Origin: CAYVDH01 sp964450355 | GTDB lineage: Bacteria > Bacteroidota > Bacteroidia > NS11-12g > UBA955 | Length of the DNA stretch: 23,546 bases | NCBI GenBank assembly: GCA_964450355.1 | Contig: CAYVDH010000034.1 | Location: 1-23,546 of the forward strand | Direction of reading: 5' to 3' | Part shown: one piece after another, positions 6,172 to 13,829 of the stretch | Position numbering within the stretch: position 1 is the first letter of the stretch | Layout: every line of letters starts with the position of its first letter | Translations under genes and position numbers: made by a program | The notes under the pieces: model-generated | Databases searched by the model: none | What the model was told of the DNA's origin: nothing | Seen by the model: the letters and a program-made list of their open reading frames with translations, nothing else

Positions 6172-6906
6172 TTAATTTTTACTTTTTTTGTTTTTAAAAT
6201 AATTATCATAAGCTGTTAAATATTCAGCTATCATGTCATTCACTCCTTCTGCAGTTTTAGTCGCTCCACTCATTCCATCCACAGCGTGTTTGTTGTTGCT
6301 GTAATCGTTACCTTCACCTTTCATCATTTTTATTGGAGTTATTTTACCTTCATTGTAAATGGATTTTCCTGCATAGCGGCTGTACACAGCTTCATCGTCT
6401 TTGATACGTGCTCCTAATCCAGGCGTTTCGGCTTTGTGGTCGAAAACAATTCCATTCACTGTTTCTAAATCAGCTTTGATTGACATGAAAGAAGAAATTT
6501 TATCCCACAAACCTTTCCCTGAAGTAGCAATAACATAATATTCTACTTTTGTTTTGTCATTTTCTGATGCTATTTCGTATAGTGGAAGCATTCTTTCTTT
6601 TAAAGGTTTTTTACATTCAGCTTCAACATTAATGTCTTCTACTTTCTTACCAGCGACAACATTGCCATTGTAATCTAAAACCATTCCTTTTACTCTCTCA
6701 TCATACACTTTGTTGATTTTATTTTTATCCCAAGTGTCATCTATTTTTAAAACAGTTGCTAAAATGCTTTCTTTTTGAGCTAATTTAATGTTTTCGTCTT
6801 GAGCAGGTTTTAATACTTGAGCTGTGATGTATAAAGCTGCTGCACAAAATACTGTAAGTATTGCGGTATATATTAAAATATAACCATTTGAATTTTTATT
6901 AAGCAC
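6172..6906 (-). CDS. nqrC: Na+-translocating NADH:quinone reductase subunit C
   Basis: NqrC carries a covalently bound FMN in the electron path of Na+-NQR. The 244 residues have one N-terminal membrane helix (about 8-30) and a periplasmic FMN domain. The flavin attachment motif is D210-GMSGAT, with Thr216 as the expected phosphoester-linked residue modified by the flavin transferase ApbE. The start codon is GTG at 6906, and the gene overlaps the end of nqrB by 8 nt, which supports translational coupling. No apbE is visible in this window, although NqrB and NqrC both need it. Confidence 0.95.
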   Translation of the reverse strand: MLNKNSNGYILIYTAILTVFCAAALYITAQVLKPAQDENIKLAQKESILATVLKIDDTWDKNKINKVYDERVKGMVLDYNGNVVAGKKVEDINVEAECKKPLKERMLPLYEIASENDKTKVEYYVIATSGKGLWDKISSFMSIKADLETVNGIVFDHKAETPGLGARIKDDEAVYSRYAGKSIYNEGKITPIKMMKGEGNDYSNNKHAVDGMSGATKTAEGVNDMIAEYLTAYDNYFKNKKSKN

Positions 6907-8080
6907 GGGCTAACCTCCTTTTTTTATTTCCTTCTACTACTATGTAATCAATTAATGGCGCTAATACGTTGAACAATAAGATAGCCAACATCATTCCTTC
7001 AGGATAGGCGGGATTCCATACTCTTATCATTACTGTAAACACTCCTATTAAAAATCCGTAAATCAATTTGCCTCTATTGGTTTGAGCTGCACTTACTGGG
7101 TCAGTAGCCATATAAACAGCTCCAAATGCAAAACCACCCATAAACAAATGCGCCAATGGATTAATTGCCATGTAATTGTTATTTAAATGTAAAGCTGAAT
7201 TTAAACCATTCATGGCTGCTGCCATTAAAAATCCTCCTGCGAAACAAGAGATGATAATTCTCCAACTTCCTACTCCAGTTACCATCAATATAATACCGCC
7301 AATGATACAAGCCAAAGCAGATGTTTCACCTATGGAACCTGGGTCGAAACCAAGGAACATATCCATTAGGCTGTACCCTAAATCTGTTTTCATCTCTCCA
7401 GCATTAGCTAAAGCTGTAGCTCCAGAAAATCCTTCAACCAAAGTATCTGTTTTTCTGTTGGCATCTATCCATAAGAAATCTCCGTTAGACAAATACTCTC
7501 CACACATGTATGAAGAATAAGCGAAGAATAAAAACACCCTAGCAGTTAATGCAGGATTTAAAAAATTCATTCCTGTACCTCCAAATACTTCTTTACAAAT
7601 GATAACTGTAAATGCTGTTGCAACAGCTACCATCCACAATGGAATTGAAGGTGGTAAACACAATGGTATCAACATTCCAGTAACCAAGAATCCTTCGTTT
7701 ACTTGATGTCCCCTTAATTGTGCTGATATAAATTCTATGCCTAATCCAACGATGTAAGAGACAGCAACAATTGGCAATACTACCAATGATCCGTGCAACA
7801 TGTTATCTAACAATGTAGCTGGCATTCCTAAAGCTCTGTGGTGTTGATATCCAACGTTCCAAATACCAAATAGCAATACTGGCATCATAGCCACTACCAC
7901 TGTGATCATGGTACGTTTTAAATCAATACCGTCTTTGATGTGTGTTCCACCGTGGGTAGTGTGTCCGGGTACAAACAAAAAGGTGTCTAAAGCATCGAAA
8001 GTACTTCTCAACTTTTCGAATTTCCCACCTTTTTGAAAGTCTGGACGAGCTCGGTGAATAAACTCTTTTAATTTACTCAT
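6899..8080 (-). CDS. nqrB: Na+-translocating NADH:quinone reductase subunit B
   Basis: NqrB is the largest membrane subunit of Na+-NQR, with covalent FMN and a bound riboflavin; it is thought to contain the Na+ path. The 393 residues include a soluble N-terminal segment, GHTTHGGTHIKDGIDLKRTM near 39-58, and about ten membrane helices. The FMN attachment motif is EGFSGAT, with Thr222 expected to carry the flavin; the first position is Glu216 where most ApbE target sites have Asp. GGFAFGAVYMATDPVSAAQ near the C-terminus is typical. It follows nqrA by 4 nt and overlaps nqrC by 8 nt. Confidence 0.96.
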   Translation of the reverse strand: MSKLKEFIHRARPDFQKGGKFEKLRSTFDALDTFLFVPGHTTHGGTHIKDGIDLKRTMITVVVAMMPVLLFGIWNVGYQHHRALGMPATLLDNMLHGSLVVLPIVAVSYIVGLGIEFISAQLRGHQVNEGFLVTGMLIPLCLPPSIPLWMVAVATAFTVIICKEVFGGTGMNFLNPALTARVFLFFAYSSYMCGEYLSNGDFLWIDANRKTDTLVEGFSGATALANAGEMKTDLGYSLMDMFLGFDPGSIGETSALACIIGGIILMVTGVGSWRIIISCFAGGFLMAAAMNGLNSALHLNNNYMAINPLAHLFMGGFAFGAVYMATDPVSAAQTNRGKLIYGFLIGVFTVMIRVWNPAYPEGMMLAILLFNVLAPLIDYIVVEGNKKRRLARA

Positions 8081-8084
8081 ATTA

Positions 8085-9437
8085 TTATCCTTCTTTTTCT
8101 ATTAAATTTAATCCATCGTTAATTATTCTTTGAATAGGAGATTTACTAGTGCAAATGAATTCACACAAAGCAAAGTCTTCGGGATCTACCTCATAAATAC
8201 CCAAAGCTTCCATGTCTTCAAAATTACCTGTTAAGCATGCTTTGATTAAATGCAATGGCATGATGTCCATTGGCAATACTTTTTCGTAATCACCTGTAAC
8301 AACAAAGGCTCTCTCTTCACCATGCATGTTGGTATTGACCTCATATTTTTTATCTGGAAATAAAAATGAAGGCATTGTTTTAGAAAGACTCGGACGAGGA
8401 TAAGAAGGAATTAACCAACCTAAGAACTCTTCATCATGGCCTTCTGGTATTACAGAAATCAAACTATCATAATATCCCAAATAATCGTTTTCATTGATTT
8501 GAGTTCCTGTTAAAACATTTCCAGAAATCACCCTATGAACTCCTGGGTTTAAATTGTCTTTTAATAAAGATGACACATTTACACCTATTGGAGCATGATA
8601 ATATTGTCTATTAATTACTGAGCTACCAGCTACTGCTACTAGTTTGTTGGAATTAAATACTCCTTCGGTAAACAATCTTCCAATGATGATTAAATCTTGA
8701 GGATTCACAGTCCACACCAATTTAGATTTATTTACTACAGGTTGCAAGTGGTGAATTTGAACTCCCACATTACCCGCTGGATGTGGTCCATCAAATACTG
8801 TTTTTACAACATGGTGAGCATCTTCAAAAGCATGACCGTTTAATACTCTTTTGCTTAAATTAAGGTAAACATTACCTTCTGTTAATTTTTTTAAGGCATC
8901 AATACCTGTTTGAAATTCTTTTTCAAAACCTTTCACTACGTGGTTGTAGTCAACTCCAAGAGGACTTGAATCAAAAGTAGAAATGAAAATTGCTTGAGGA
9001 GTTTCATCTGGATTTGCAATTTTGTTGAATGGTCTTTGTTTGATGAAAGTCCACGCACCGCTTAATAACAACTTATCTATTATTTCAGCTTTAGACAATT
9101 CAGCCGGATTAGATTTTCCAAACTCTTTGTAATTGTTTTTAGCGTCAGACAAGATGACAATTTCCTCAATGACTCTTCTTTCTCCCCTTTTAATTTCAGC
9201 AATTTCTCCACTAACTGGAGAAACAAACATCATTTTTTCATTGTCTTTAGAGTAAAATAATGGGTCGCCAGCTTTTACTTCAGAGCCTTGCTCTACAAGT
9301 AATTTAGGAGTAATGCCTTTGAAATCTTTAGGTTTGATCGCGAAATTTCGAGAAAGTTCAATGGTTTTGTTAAATCGCAGGGCTTCACCAACCAATTGAA
9401 TGTCGAAGCCTTTTGTTAGTTTTATTGTTTTGGCCAT
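8085..9437 (-). CDS. nqrA: Na+-translocating NADH:quinone reductase subunit A
   Basis: NqrA is the cytoplasmic, RnfC-like subunit of Na+-NQR, bound to the membrane complex and involved in quinone interaction. The frame is open from 9464, but I place the start at ATG 9437 (protein MAKTIKLTKGFDIQLVG, 450 residues). This fits the usual short NqrA N-terminus, and a promoter -7 box overlaps the 9464 start. Conserved pieces include FVSPVSGEIAEIKRGERR, then HPAGNVGVQIHHL and a C-terminal ALGIYEVDPEDFALCEFIC. It is the first gene of nqrABCDEF, and the operon order is the standard one. An acidic/basic lipoyl-like N-terminal domain precedes the core, as in the family. Confidence 0.95.
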   Translation of the reverse strand: MAKTIKLTKGFDIQLVGEALRFNKTIELSRNFAIKPKDFKGITPKLLVEQGSEVKAGDPLFYSKDNEKMMFVSPVSGEIAEIKRGERRVIEEIVILSDAKNNYKEFGKSNPAELSKAEIIDKLLLSGAWTFIKQRPFNKIANPDETPQAIFISTFDSSPLGVDYNHVVKGFEKEFQTGIDALKKLTEGNVYLNLSKRVLNGHAFEDAHHVVKTVFDGPHPAGNVGVQIHHLQPVVNKSKLVWTVNPQDLIIIGRLFTEGVFNSNKLVAVAGSSVINRQYYHAPIGVNVSSLLKDNLNPGVHRVISGNVLTGTQINENDYLGYYDSLISVIPEGHDEEFLGWLIPSYPRPSLSKTMPSFLFPDKKYEVNTNMHGEERAFVVTGDYEKVLPMDIMPLHLIKACLTGNFEDMEALGIYEVDPEDFALCEFICTSKSPIQRIINDGLNLIEKEG

Positions 9438-9461
9438 AGAATGGGCAATTTTTTCAGATTG

Positions 9462-9491
9462 CAAATGTAAAATATCAAATCAAATAAACAA
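9462..9491 (-). promoter_or_regulatory. Promoter of the nqr operon
   Basis: On the minus strand TACATTTG (9469-9462) matches the Bacteroidota -7 consensus TAnnTTTG, and a TTG (9491-9489) stands 19 nt upstream as a -33 element. The predicted start of transcription, near 9455, lies downstream of the first in-frame ATG (9464) and 15-20 nt upstream of ATG 9437, so it also decides the nqrA start. Confidence 0.6.
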
Positions 9492-9537
9492 TCCCTTTTG
9501 AAAAAATTTTTTCAAACTCTTATTCAGTGAATTAAAA

Positions 9538-9545
9538 TATTTTTG
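9538..9545 (+). promoter_or_regulatory. Candidate -7 box for the coiled-coil protein gene
   Basis: TATTTTTG fits TAnnTTTG. The predicted transcription start near 9552 suits the ATG at 9574 better than the ATG at 9562. No -33 TTG is seen at a suitable distance. Together with the nqrA promoter it makes 9438-9573 a divergent promoter region. Confidence 0.4.
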
Positions 9546-9573
9546 GAACAATTATTGCAAAATGGTTATTATC

Positions 9574-10680
9574 ATGAAAAACATCATCTTATTATTCAGT
9601 TCTCTAGTCATTTGTTTTACTAACAATTTATATTCTCAATTTGTAGAAGTTGAAATCAACTCAAGCAAAGGATTAAAGAAAGGTTTAAAAATTGAAGTTC
9701 AAGGGTTGAGCAAAGAAGTGGCTTATCAAACTTCTACCGAATATGTGGTTGAAAAAGACAACAAAGCCATTCCTTCTTATACATCTTTGAATGAATTGTT
9801 TTTTGACAATGCCAATTTATCCATCATTACACCTGCCAGTGTAGATTTGTATTTTGTATTTCAATCCATTGACAAATCAATGGTAGTGCTAATAGACAAT
9901 GGCAATGATTTTATTAGTTCATCTGGCCAACCAAACATGGCTTTAAACATGCAAAAAATGTGTGCTGAACTGAAACAAAAGTTAGAAATTGCTGTAAAAA
10001 ACAATTACAACGACAGCATTAAAAAGAACATTGCAAAATTAGAAGCTGAACTTGATCAAGTGAATCAAGAAATAAAAAATACCAGTAAAGACATTAAAAG
10101 CGACACCAAATCAGCTAAGAAAGATGAAAAAACTGTAACTAAAACTGAAGAAAAGTTAATAGAAACTAATAAAACAAAATCTGAAACTGAAAACAACTTG
10201 AATACAAAAAAAGCAGAATACGATGCCTTTCCTTTAGCTAATTTGCAAAATGAGATCAAAACAAAAAACAAAACCATTAAAAAAACTAAAAAAGCAAATA
10301 AAAAACTATCTAAAGCTAATCTGAAAAAACAAAATCAAATTGCTAAATTGCAAAATGAAATAAACACCAATAACGGCACAATCAAATCCAACCAAAACAC
10401 CATCAGCACAGATAGTACAACTGTAGTTGGAAATGAAAAAAAGATTGAAGATTTTAACCCAAAAGCCAGAAAAAAAGAACTTAAAAAGTTGGAAGGAAAA
10501 AAAGAAAAACTGGAAGATAAAACCAAAAAACAAGAAGAAAAAATAACTGAAAACAAACAAGAAGCTGAACAAAAAAAGAAAGAGGCTGAACAATCTTCTC
10601 AAAAACAAGAAGAATTGAAAAAGAAACAAGAAGAATTAAAATCTAAAATTGAGGCTGAAAAGGCTAAAATCAAACCTTAA
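9574..10680 (+). CDS. Exported coiled-coil protein, function unknown
   Basis: I place the start at ATG 9574, because MKNIILLFSSLVICFTNNLY followed by SQ is a complete signal peptide; the upstream ATG (9562) would only add MVII. After cleavage comes a roughly 110-residue beta-type domain (FVEVEINSSKG… to about residue 125), then about 230 residues that are almost entirely Lys, Glu, Asn, Gln and Thr with heptad spacing, a long coiled coil. Two similar units appear in it, LQNEIKTKNKTIK and LQNEINTNNGTIK. The C-terminus is a highly charged EELKKKQEELKSKIEAEKAK. I do not recognise the family. The length and export suggest a periplasmic or outer-membrane structural protein or adaptor; this is an inference from shape only. 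Confidence 0.75.
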   Translation: MKNIILLFSSLVICFTNNLYSQFVEVEINSSKGLKKGLKIEVQGLSKEVAYQTSTEYVVEKDNKAIPSYTSLNELFFDNANLSIITPASVDLYFVFQSIDKSMVVLIDNGNDFISSSGQPNMALNMQKMCAELKQKLEIAVKNNYNDSIKKNIAKLEAELDQVNQEIKNTSKDIKSDTKSAKKDEKTVTKTEEKLIETNKTKSETENNLNTKKAEYDAFPLANLQNEIKTKNKTIKKTKKANKKLSKANLKKQNQIAKLQNEINTNNGTIKSNQNTISTDSTTVVGNEKKIEDFNPKARKKELKKLEGKKEKLEDKTKKQEEKITENKQEAEQKKKEAEQSSQKQEELKKKQEELKSKIEAEKAKIKP

Positions 10681-10766
10681 TTTTTTAAAATTCACTTTTT
10701 TAGTCCTCTTAAAAAAATAAAAATTTAATTTTTGGCATAAACCTTGTTTATTTGTAATTACAAATC

Positions 10767-11276
10767 ATGAAAAAAATAGCTTTAATCATTAGTTTTATAT
10801 CTACCTGTCTTTTTTCTTATGCTGAAGACACTACAAAACAAAAACAAACCGTTCCTAGCGTTACTGTCAAAACATTGGATGGTACAAGCGTAAATATCCA
10901 AGATTACATTGTAAAAGGCGAATTAACCATCATCAGTTTTTGGGCTACTTGGTGTGGACCATGCATCAAAGAATTAGATAACATCAACGATGTGTACGAA
11001 GAATGGCAAAAAAAATACAATTGTAAACTGGTAGCTGTAACTATTGATGACGCCAGAAATACTCCCAAAGTAAAACCTTTTGTAGATGGTAAAGGATGGC
11101 CATATACCATATTATCAGACGAAAACAAAGATTTAGCTAGAGCTATGAACGTAAACAATCCTCCTCAAACCATTTTAGTAGATAAAGAAGGTAACATTGT
11201 GTATGTTCACAATGGCTATACCGAAGGAACTGAGCTAGAGCTTGAGGAAGCAATGAAAAAACTAGTTACTCCGTAA
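10767..11276 (+). CDS. TlpA-like periplasmic thioredoxin-fold protein
   Basis: The 169-residue protein has a signal peptide (MKKIALIISFISTCLFSYA, cleavage about residue 19) and a TlpA/ResA-type thioredoxin domain. The redox motif is W62-Cys63-Gly-Pro-Cys66 in FWATWCGPCIKEL, and the cis-proline is Pro133 in NNPPQTILVD. The insertion around DDARNTPKVKPFVDGKGWPY is that of the TlpA family. Members reduce disulfides in the periplasm, for example in cytochrome c haem attachment or in stress repair. The gene follows the coiled-coil gene by 86 nt and precedes the YwqK gene by 90 nt; neither neighbour names its partner. Two c-type haem motifs in the di-haem peroxidase of this window would need such reductants, but a link is only a guess. 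Confidence 0.88.
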   Translation: MKKIALIISFISTCLFSYAEDTTKQKQTVPSVTVKTLDGTSVNIQDYIVKGELTIISFWATWCGPCIKELDNINDVYEEWQKKYNCKLVAVTIDDARNTPKVKPFVDGKGWPYTILSDENKDLARAMNVNNPPQTILVDKEGNIVYVHNGYTEGTELELEEAMKKLVTP

Positions 11277-11366
11277 CTATCAAAATATTTTTTTCATTTC
11301 TGCGTTAGTACAATGTGTTTATATTCCATTTTTTTAATGTAATATAATCATTATAAATTTGAAGCC

Positions 11367-12551
11367 ATGTTAAAACACTTTAACTTCATTCTTTTGTTGT
11401 TGATCAGTTCATCACTATTTGCTCAATCAAAAAAGAAAAGCAATACTACTGACAATAGTTCCACTAAGACAACAGTTATCCAACCTGTGTACAAAAGAAA
11501 ATTGTATTTAAGCGAATTAACCAACAACAATGACATCTATTATTACAAAGACAAACCATTTACTGGGACTTGTGTTGATGTTTTTGAAGATAAAACAAAA
11601 AAACAAGAACTTGATTTTGTCAATGGCATTTTACATGGCAAAAAAATTGAATATTTTAAAGGTGGAATTTTAGTAAGAGCAGTTATACAATTTGCAAATG
11701 GCTTTCGCGAAGGCACTTACCATCTTTATCACAGCAATGGCAACATCAAAGAAATTGGAAAATATTCTCAAGATTTATTAGACAGCACCGTAGTAGCATT
11801 TTATGAAAACGGCAATAAAAAATACGAGTTTCAATACAATAAAGGTGTAAAATACGGCTTATCACTTACTTACTTTAGCAATGGTAATCTTGAACAAAAA
11901 TCCTTCATTGTAAACGACTTACCTGAAGGCATAGTAGAAACCTATTACGAAGCGGGCAATATTAGGTATAACTCCAATTATAAAAATGGATTTAGACATG
12001 GTAAATATGAACGTTATCATTTAACAGGCATCAAAGCTGAAGAAAGTTACTTCATCGATGGAATTCAAGATAGCATTTCACTATTCTGGGACAATGTGTT
12101 TGGTACTCTAACCAAACAAGAATATTACAAGGATGGAAAAAAAGACGGATTATGGATCACTTACAATTTTTTCGGTGATACTTTAACTGTAAAAACTTAT
12201 GAAAACGATGTTTTAAATGGACCTTTCCGAATTTATGCAACTGAAAACGTAGTGACACCCAATCCTAACAATGACCAATTAGGAAAAGGCAATAAACAAT
12301 ATTCTTCATCCTACTACCACGAATTGGATGAATATGGCACTTATGTGAATGGCCAATTGGATGGTGTATTTAAATCTGGCTTGTATTACCGAGAAAAACA
12401 CGTAGAAGGAAATTATTCCAATGGAATACCTGTTGGCGAGTGGAAATATTACAATGAAAAAGGGAAAGTGGTCCTTTATGAACTTTACAATGAAGATGGT
12501 GAACTCATCAAACAAAAACCGAAATTAAAAACTGCGACTGAAACTGAATAA
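11367..12551 (+). CDS. Exported YwqK/MORN_2-repeat protein
   Basis: The 394-residue protein starts with a clear signal peptide (MLKHFNFILLLLISSSLFAQ, cleavage about 20) and then a low-complexity Lys/Ser/Thr linker. From about residue 50 it is built of roughly 22-24-residue repeats of the form NGxxxGxxxxYxxxGxx: NGILHGKKIEYFKGG, NGFREGTYHLYHSNG, NGFRHGKYERYHLTG, KDGKKDGLWITYNFFGD and SNGIPVGEWKYYNEKG are the clearest. This is the MORN_2 (YwqK) repeat; relatives are widespread in Bacteroidota as cell-surface or periplasmic proteins and are often labelled antitoxins after Bacillus YwqK. No toxin-like gene is adjacent, and the export signal makes an antitoxin role unlikely. Confidence 0.85.
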   Translation: MLKHFNFILLLLISSSLFAQSKKKSNTTDNSSTKTTVIQPVYKRKLYLSELTNNNDIYYYKDKPFTGTCVDVFEDKTKKQELDFVNGILHGKKIEYFKGGILVRAVIQFANGFREGTYHLYHSNGNIKEIGKYSQDLLDSTVVAFYENGNKKYEFQYNKGVKYGLSLTYFSNGNLEQKSFIVNDLPEGIVETYYEAGNIRYNSNYKNGFRHGKYERYHLTGIKAEESYFIDGIQDSISLFWDNVFGTLTKQEYYKDGKKDGLWITYNFFGDTLTVKTYENDVLNGPFRIYATENVVTPNPNNDQLGKGNKQYSSSYYHELDEYGTYVNGQLDGVFKSGLYYREKHVEGNYSNGIPVGEWKYYNEKGKVVLYELYNEDGELIKQKPKLKTATETE

Positions 12552-12587
12552 AATTCAATTCGTGATTTTAACTCAAACAGTTTATTT

Positions 12588-13829
12588 TTGCTGTTTATCA
12601 AATTCTTAAAAAAACATATCAAAATCATTCATCATTTAATTTGGTTATTGATGATTGCATACGCCTTAATTTCTTTTGTAAACAAAGGCGATTTTGTTGG
12701 ATATGTAGATTCTGCTAACTTGTTATTAGATGGTAAAAACATCTATGAAACCATTTACAATACTTGGCCACCAGTATTCAGTATATTGTCTGTTCCATTA
12801 GCCATCATCAACAATTTCAATTATTATTTAGTCAGATTTTTATGGATGGTATTTTTGTTTTATTGCCTTATTTATAGCCTTAAAACCACTGTGGAATTCA
12901 TCGATAAGAAAACTATCTCTTACAAATCACTTTTTATAGAATACAGCCTAAAGCCTTGGTATGTGATTGCCTTGTTTTTAGTGTGTCGCTCTATGATGGA
13001 CAACATCATGTACATGCAAATCAATGTTCCTATGTTAGCGGTGTGTCTTTACACATTAAAAAAACAAAATGACCTTAAAAGTGGCGACATCATGGGGATT
13101 AGCATTGCTGCTAAAGTGTACAATGTTTTTTTCATTCCATTGTTTATATTGCTTAGACAATGGAAATCTTTAACAGGCATTTTTCTTGGTTTGTTATTGA
13201 TGTTTACACTAAGCATTGTTGTTTATGGATTTGAGAATTCCATTCAATTGCATCAGTTTTGGTATGAAAACATCGCTTCTGCAAAACATGAATTTGTACA
13301 CCGAAATCAATCTTTAATGGCTTCATTTCATCGATTGTTTAATGTAGAAAACACAATTGTAAATAATCAAAATCCAATCATTGCACTGAAAGAATCTTTA
13401 ATAAATTACTTGTTTTATTTGTTTCTATTGATGTTAGCCTCACTTTATCTTTTTAATTTTTATAAAAAAATATTAAATCCTGATGAAAGGTTCATCAAGC
13501 TGTCCATTATACTTGTTATTACTGCTATCCCATTATTAACTCCTGTAGCTTGGAAAGCCAATTATATATATGCTTTACCAGCCATTTTTTATTTAATTCA
13601 CTCTTATATTGGCTTTAAAATACAACCATACAAATTAATACTATTTGGTTTATCTATGTTTTGCCTTAGCTTTTCTGCTGAAGTGATAGTGAGCAGAAAT
13701 GCCATGTATTGGCTTGAGAAACAAAATGTTTTACCTATTGGCCAACTTATATTGTATGGGCTATTGTTAGTGGAAATGAAATTGGATAATTCTAAAAACC
13801 ATACCTCCACAAACTCCTACCAAAAGTAG
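12588..13829 (+). CDS. GT87-like (DUF2029) membrane glycosyltransferase
   Basis: This multi-spanning protein of about 413 residues has some ten hydrophobic helices. The N-terminal signature GDFVGYVDSANLLLDGKNIY (about 34-53), followed by an NTWPP motif at 58-62, is that of the GT-C fold family GT87, which takes polyprenyl-phosphate-linked sugars and adds them to envelope glycans. Asp35 and Asp41 are the expected catalytic/metal-site acids. YMQINVPMLAVC also matches the family. The start is uncertain: TTG 12588 overlaps a TAnnTTTG-like box (12583-12590), and the next ATG (12651) would remove 21 residues and shorten the first helix. The 3' end overlaps the convergent Asp-box gene by 38 nt. Confidence 0.8.
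   Translation: MLFIKFLKKHIKIIHHLIWLLMIAYALISFVNKGDFVGYVDSANLLLDGKNIYETIYNTWPPVFSILSVPLAIINNFNYYLVRFLWMVFLFYCLIYSLKTTVEFIDKKTISYKSLFIEYSLKPWYVIALFLVCRSMMDNIMYMQINVPMLAVCLYTLKKQNDLKSGDIMGISIAAKVYNVFFIPLFILLRQWKSLTGIFLGLLLMFTLSIVVYGFENSIQLHQFWYENIASAKHEFVHRNQSLMASFHRLFNVENTIVNNQNPIIALKESLINYLFYLFLLMLASLYLFNFYKKILNPDERFIKLSIILVITAIPLLTPVAWKANYIYALPAIFYLIHSYIGFKIQPYKLILFGLSMFCLSFSAEVIVSRNAMYWLEKQNVLPIGQLILYGLLLVEMKLDNSKNHTSTNSYQK

Noticed and set aside
10065..10629. Three Phe/Leu/Ser-rich minus-strand ORFs opposite the coiled-coil gene
   Set aside because: They are the reverse image of Lys/Glu/Asn codons in the plus-strand gene, which has a signal peptide and sensible composition.
11354..11361. 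TAAATTTG box in front of the YwqK-repeat gene
   Set aside because: It matches the -7 consensus but ends only 5 nt before the ATG of a complete signal peptide, so transcription would start at or after the start codon; there is no -33 element.
11367..12551. Antitoxin of a YwqK-type toxin-antitoxin pair
   Set aside because: The protein has a signal peptide and there is no toxin-like partner; the antitoxin label for this repeat family is inherited, not supported here.
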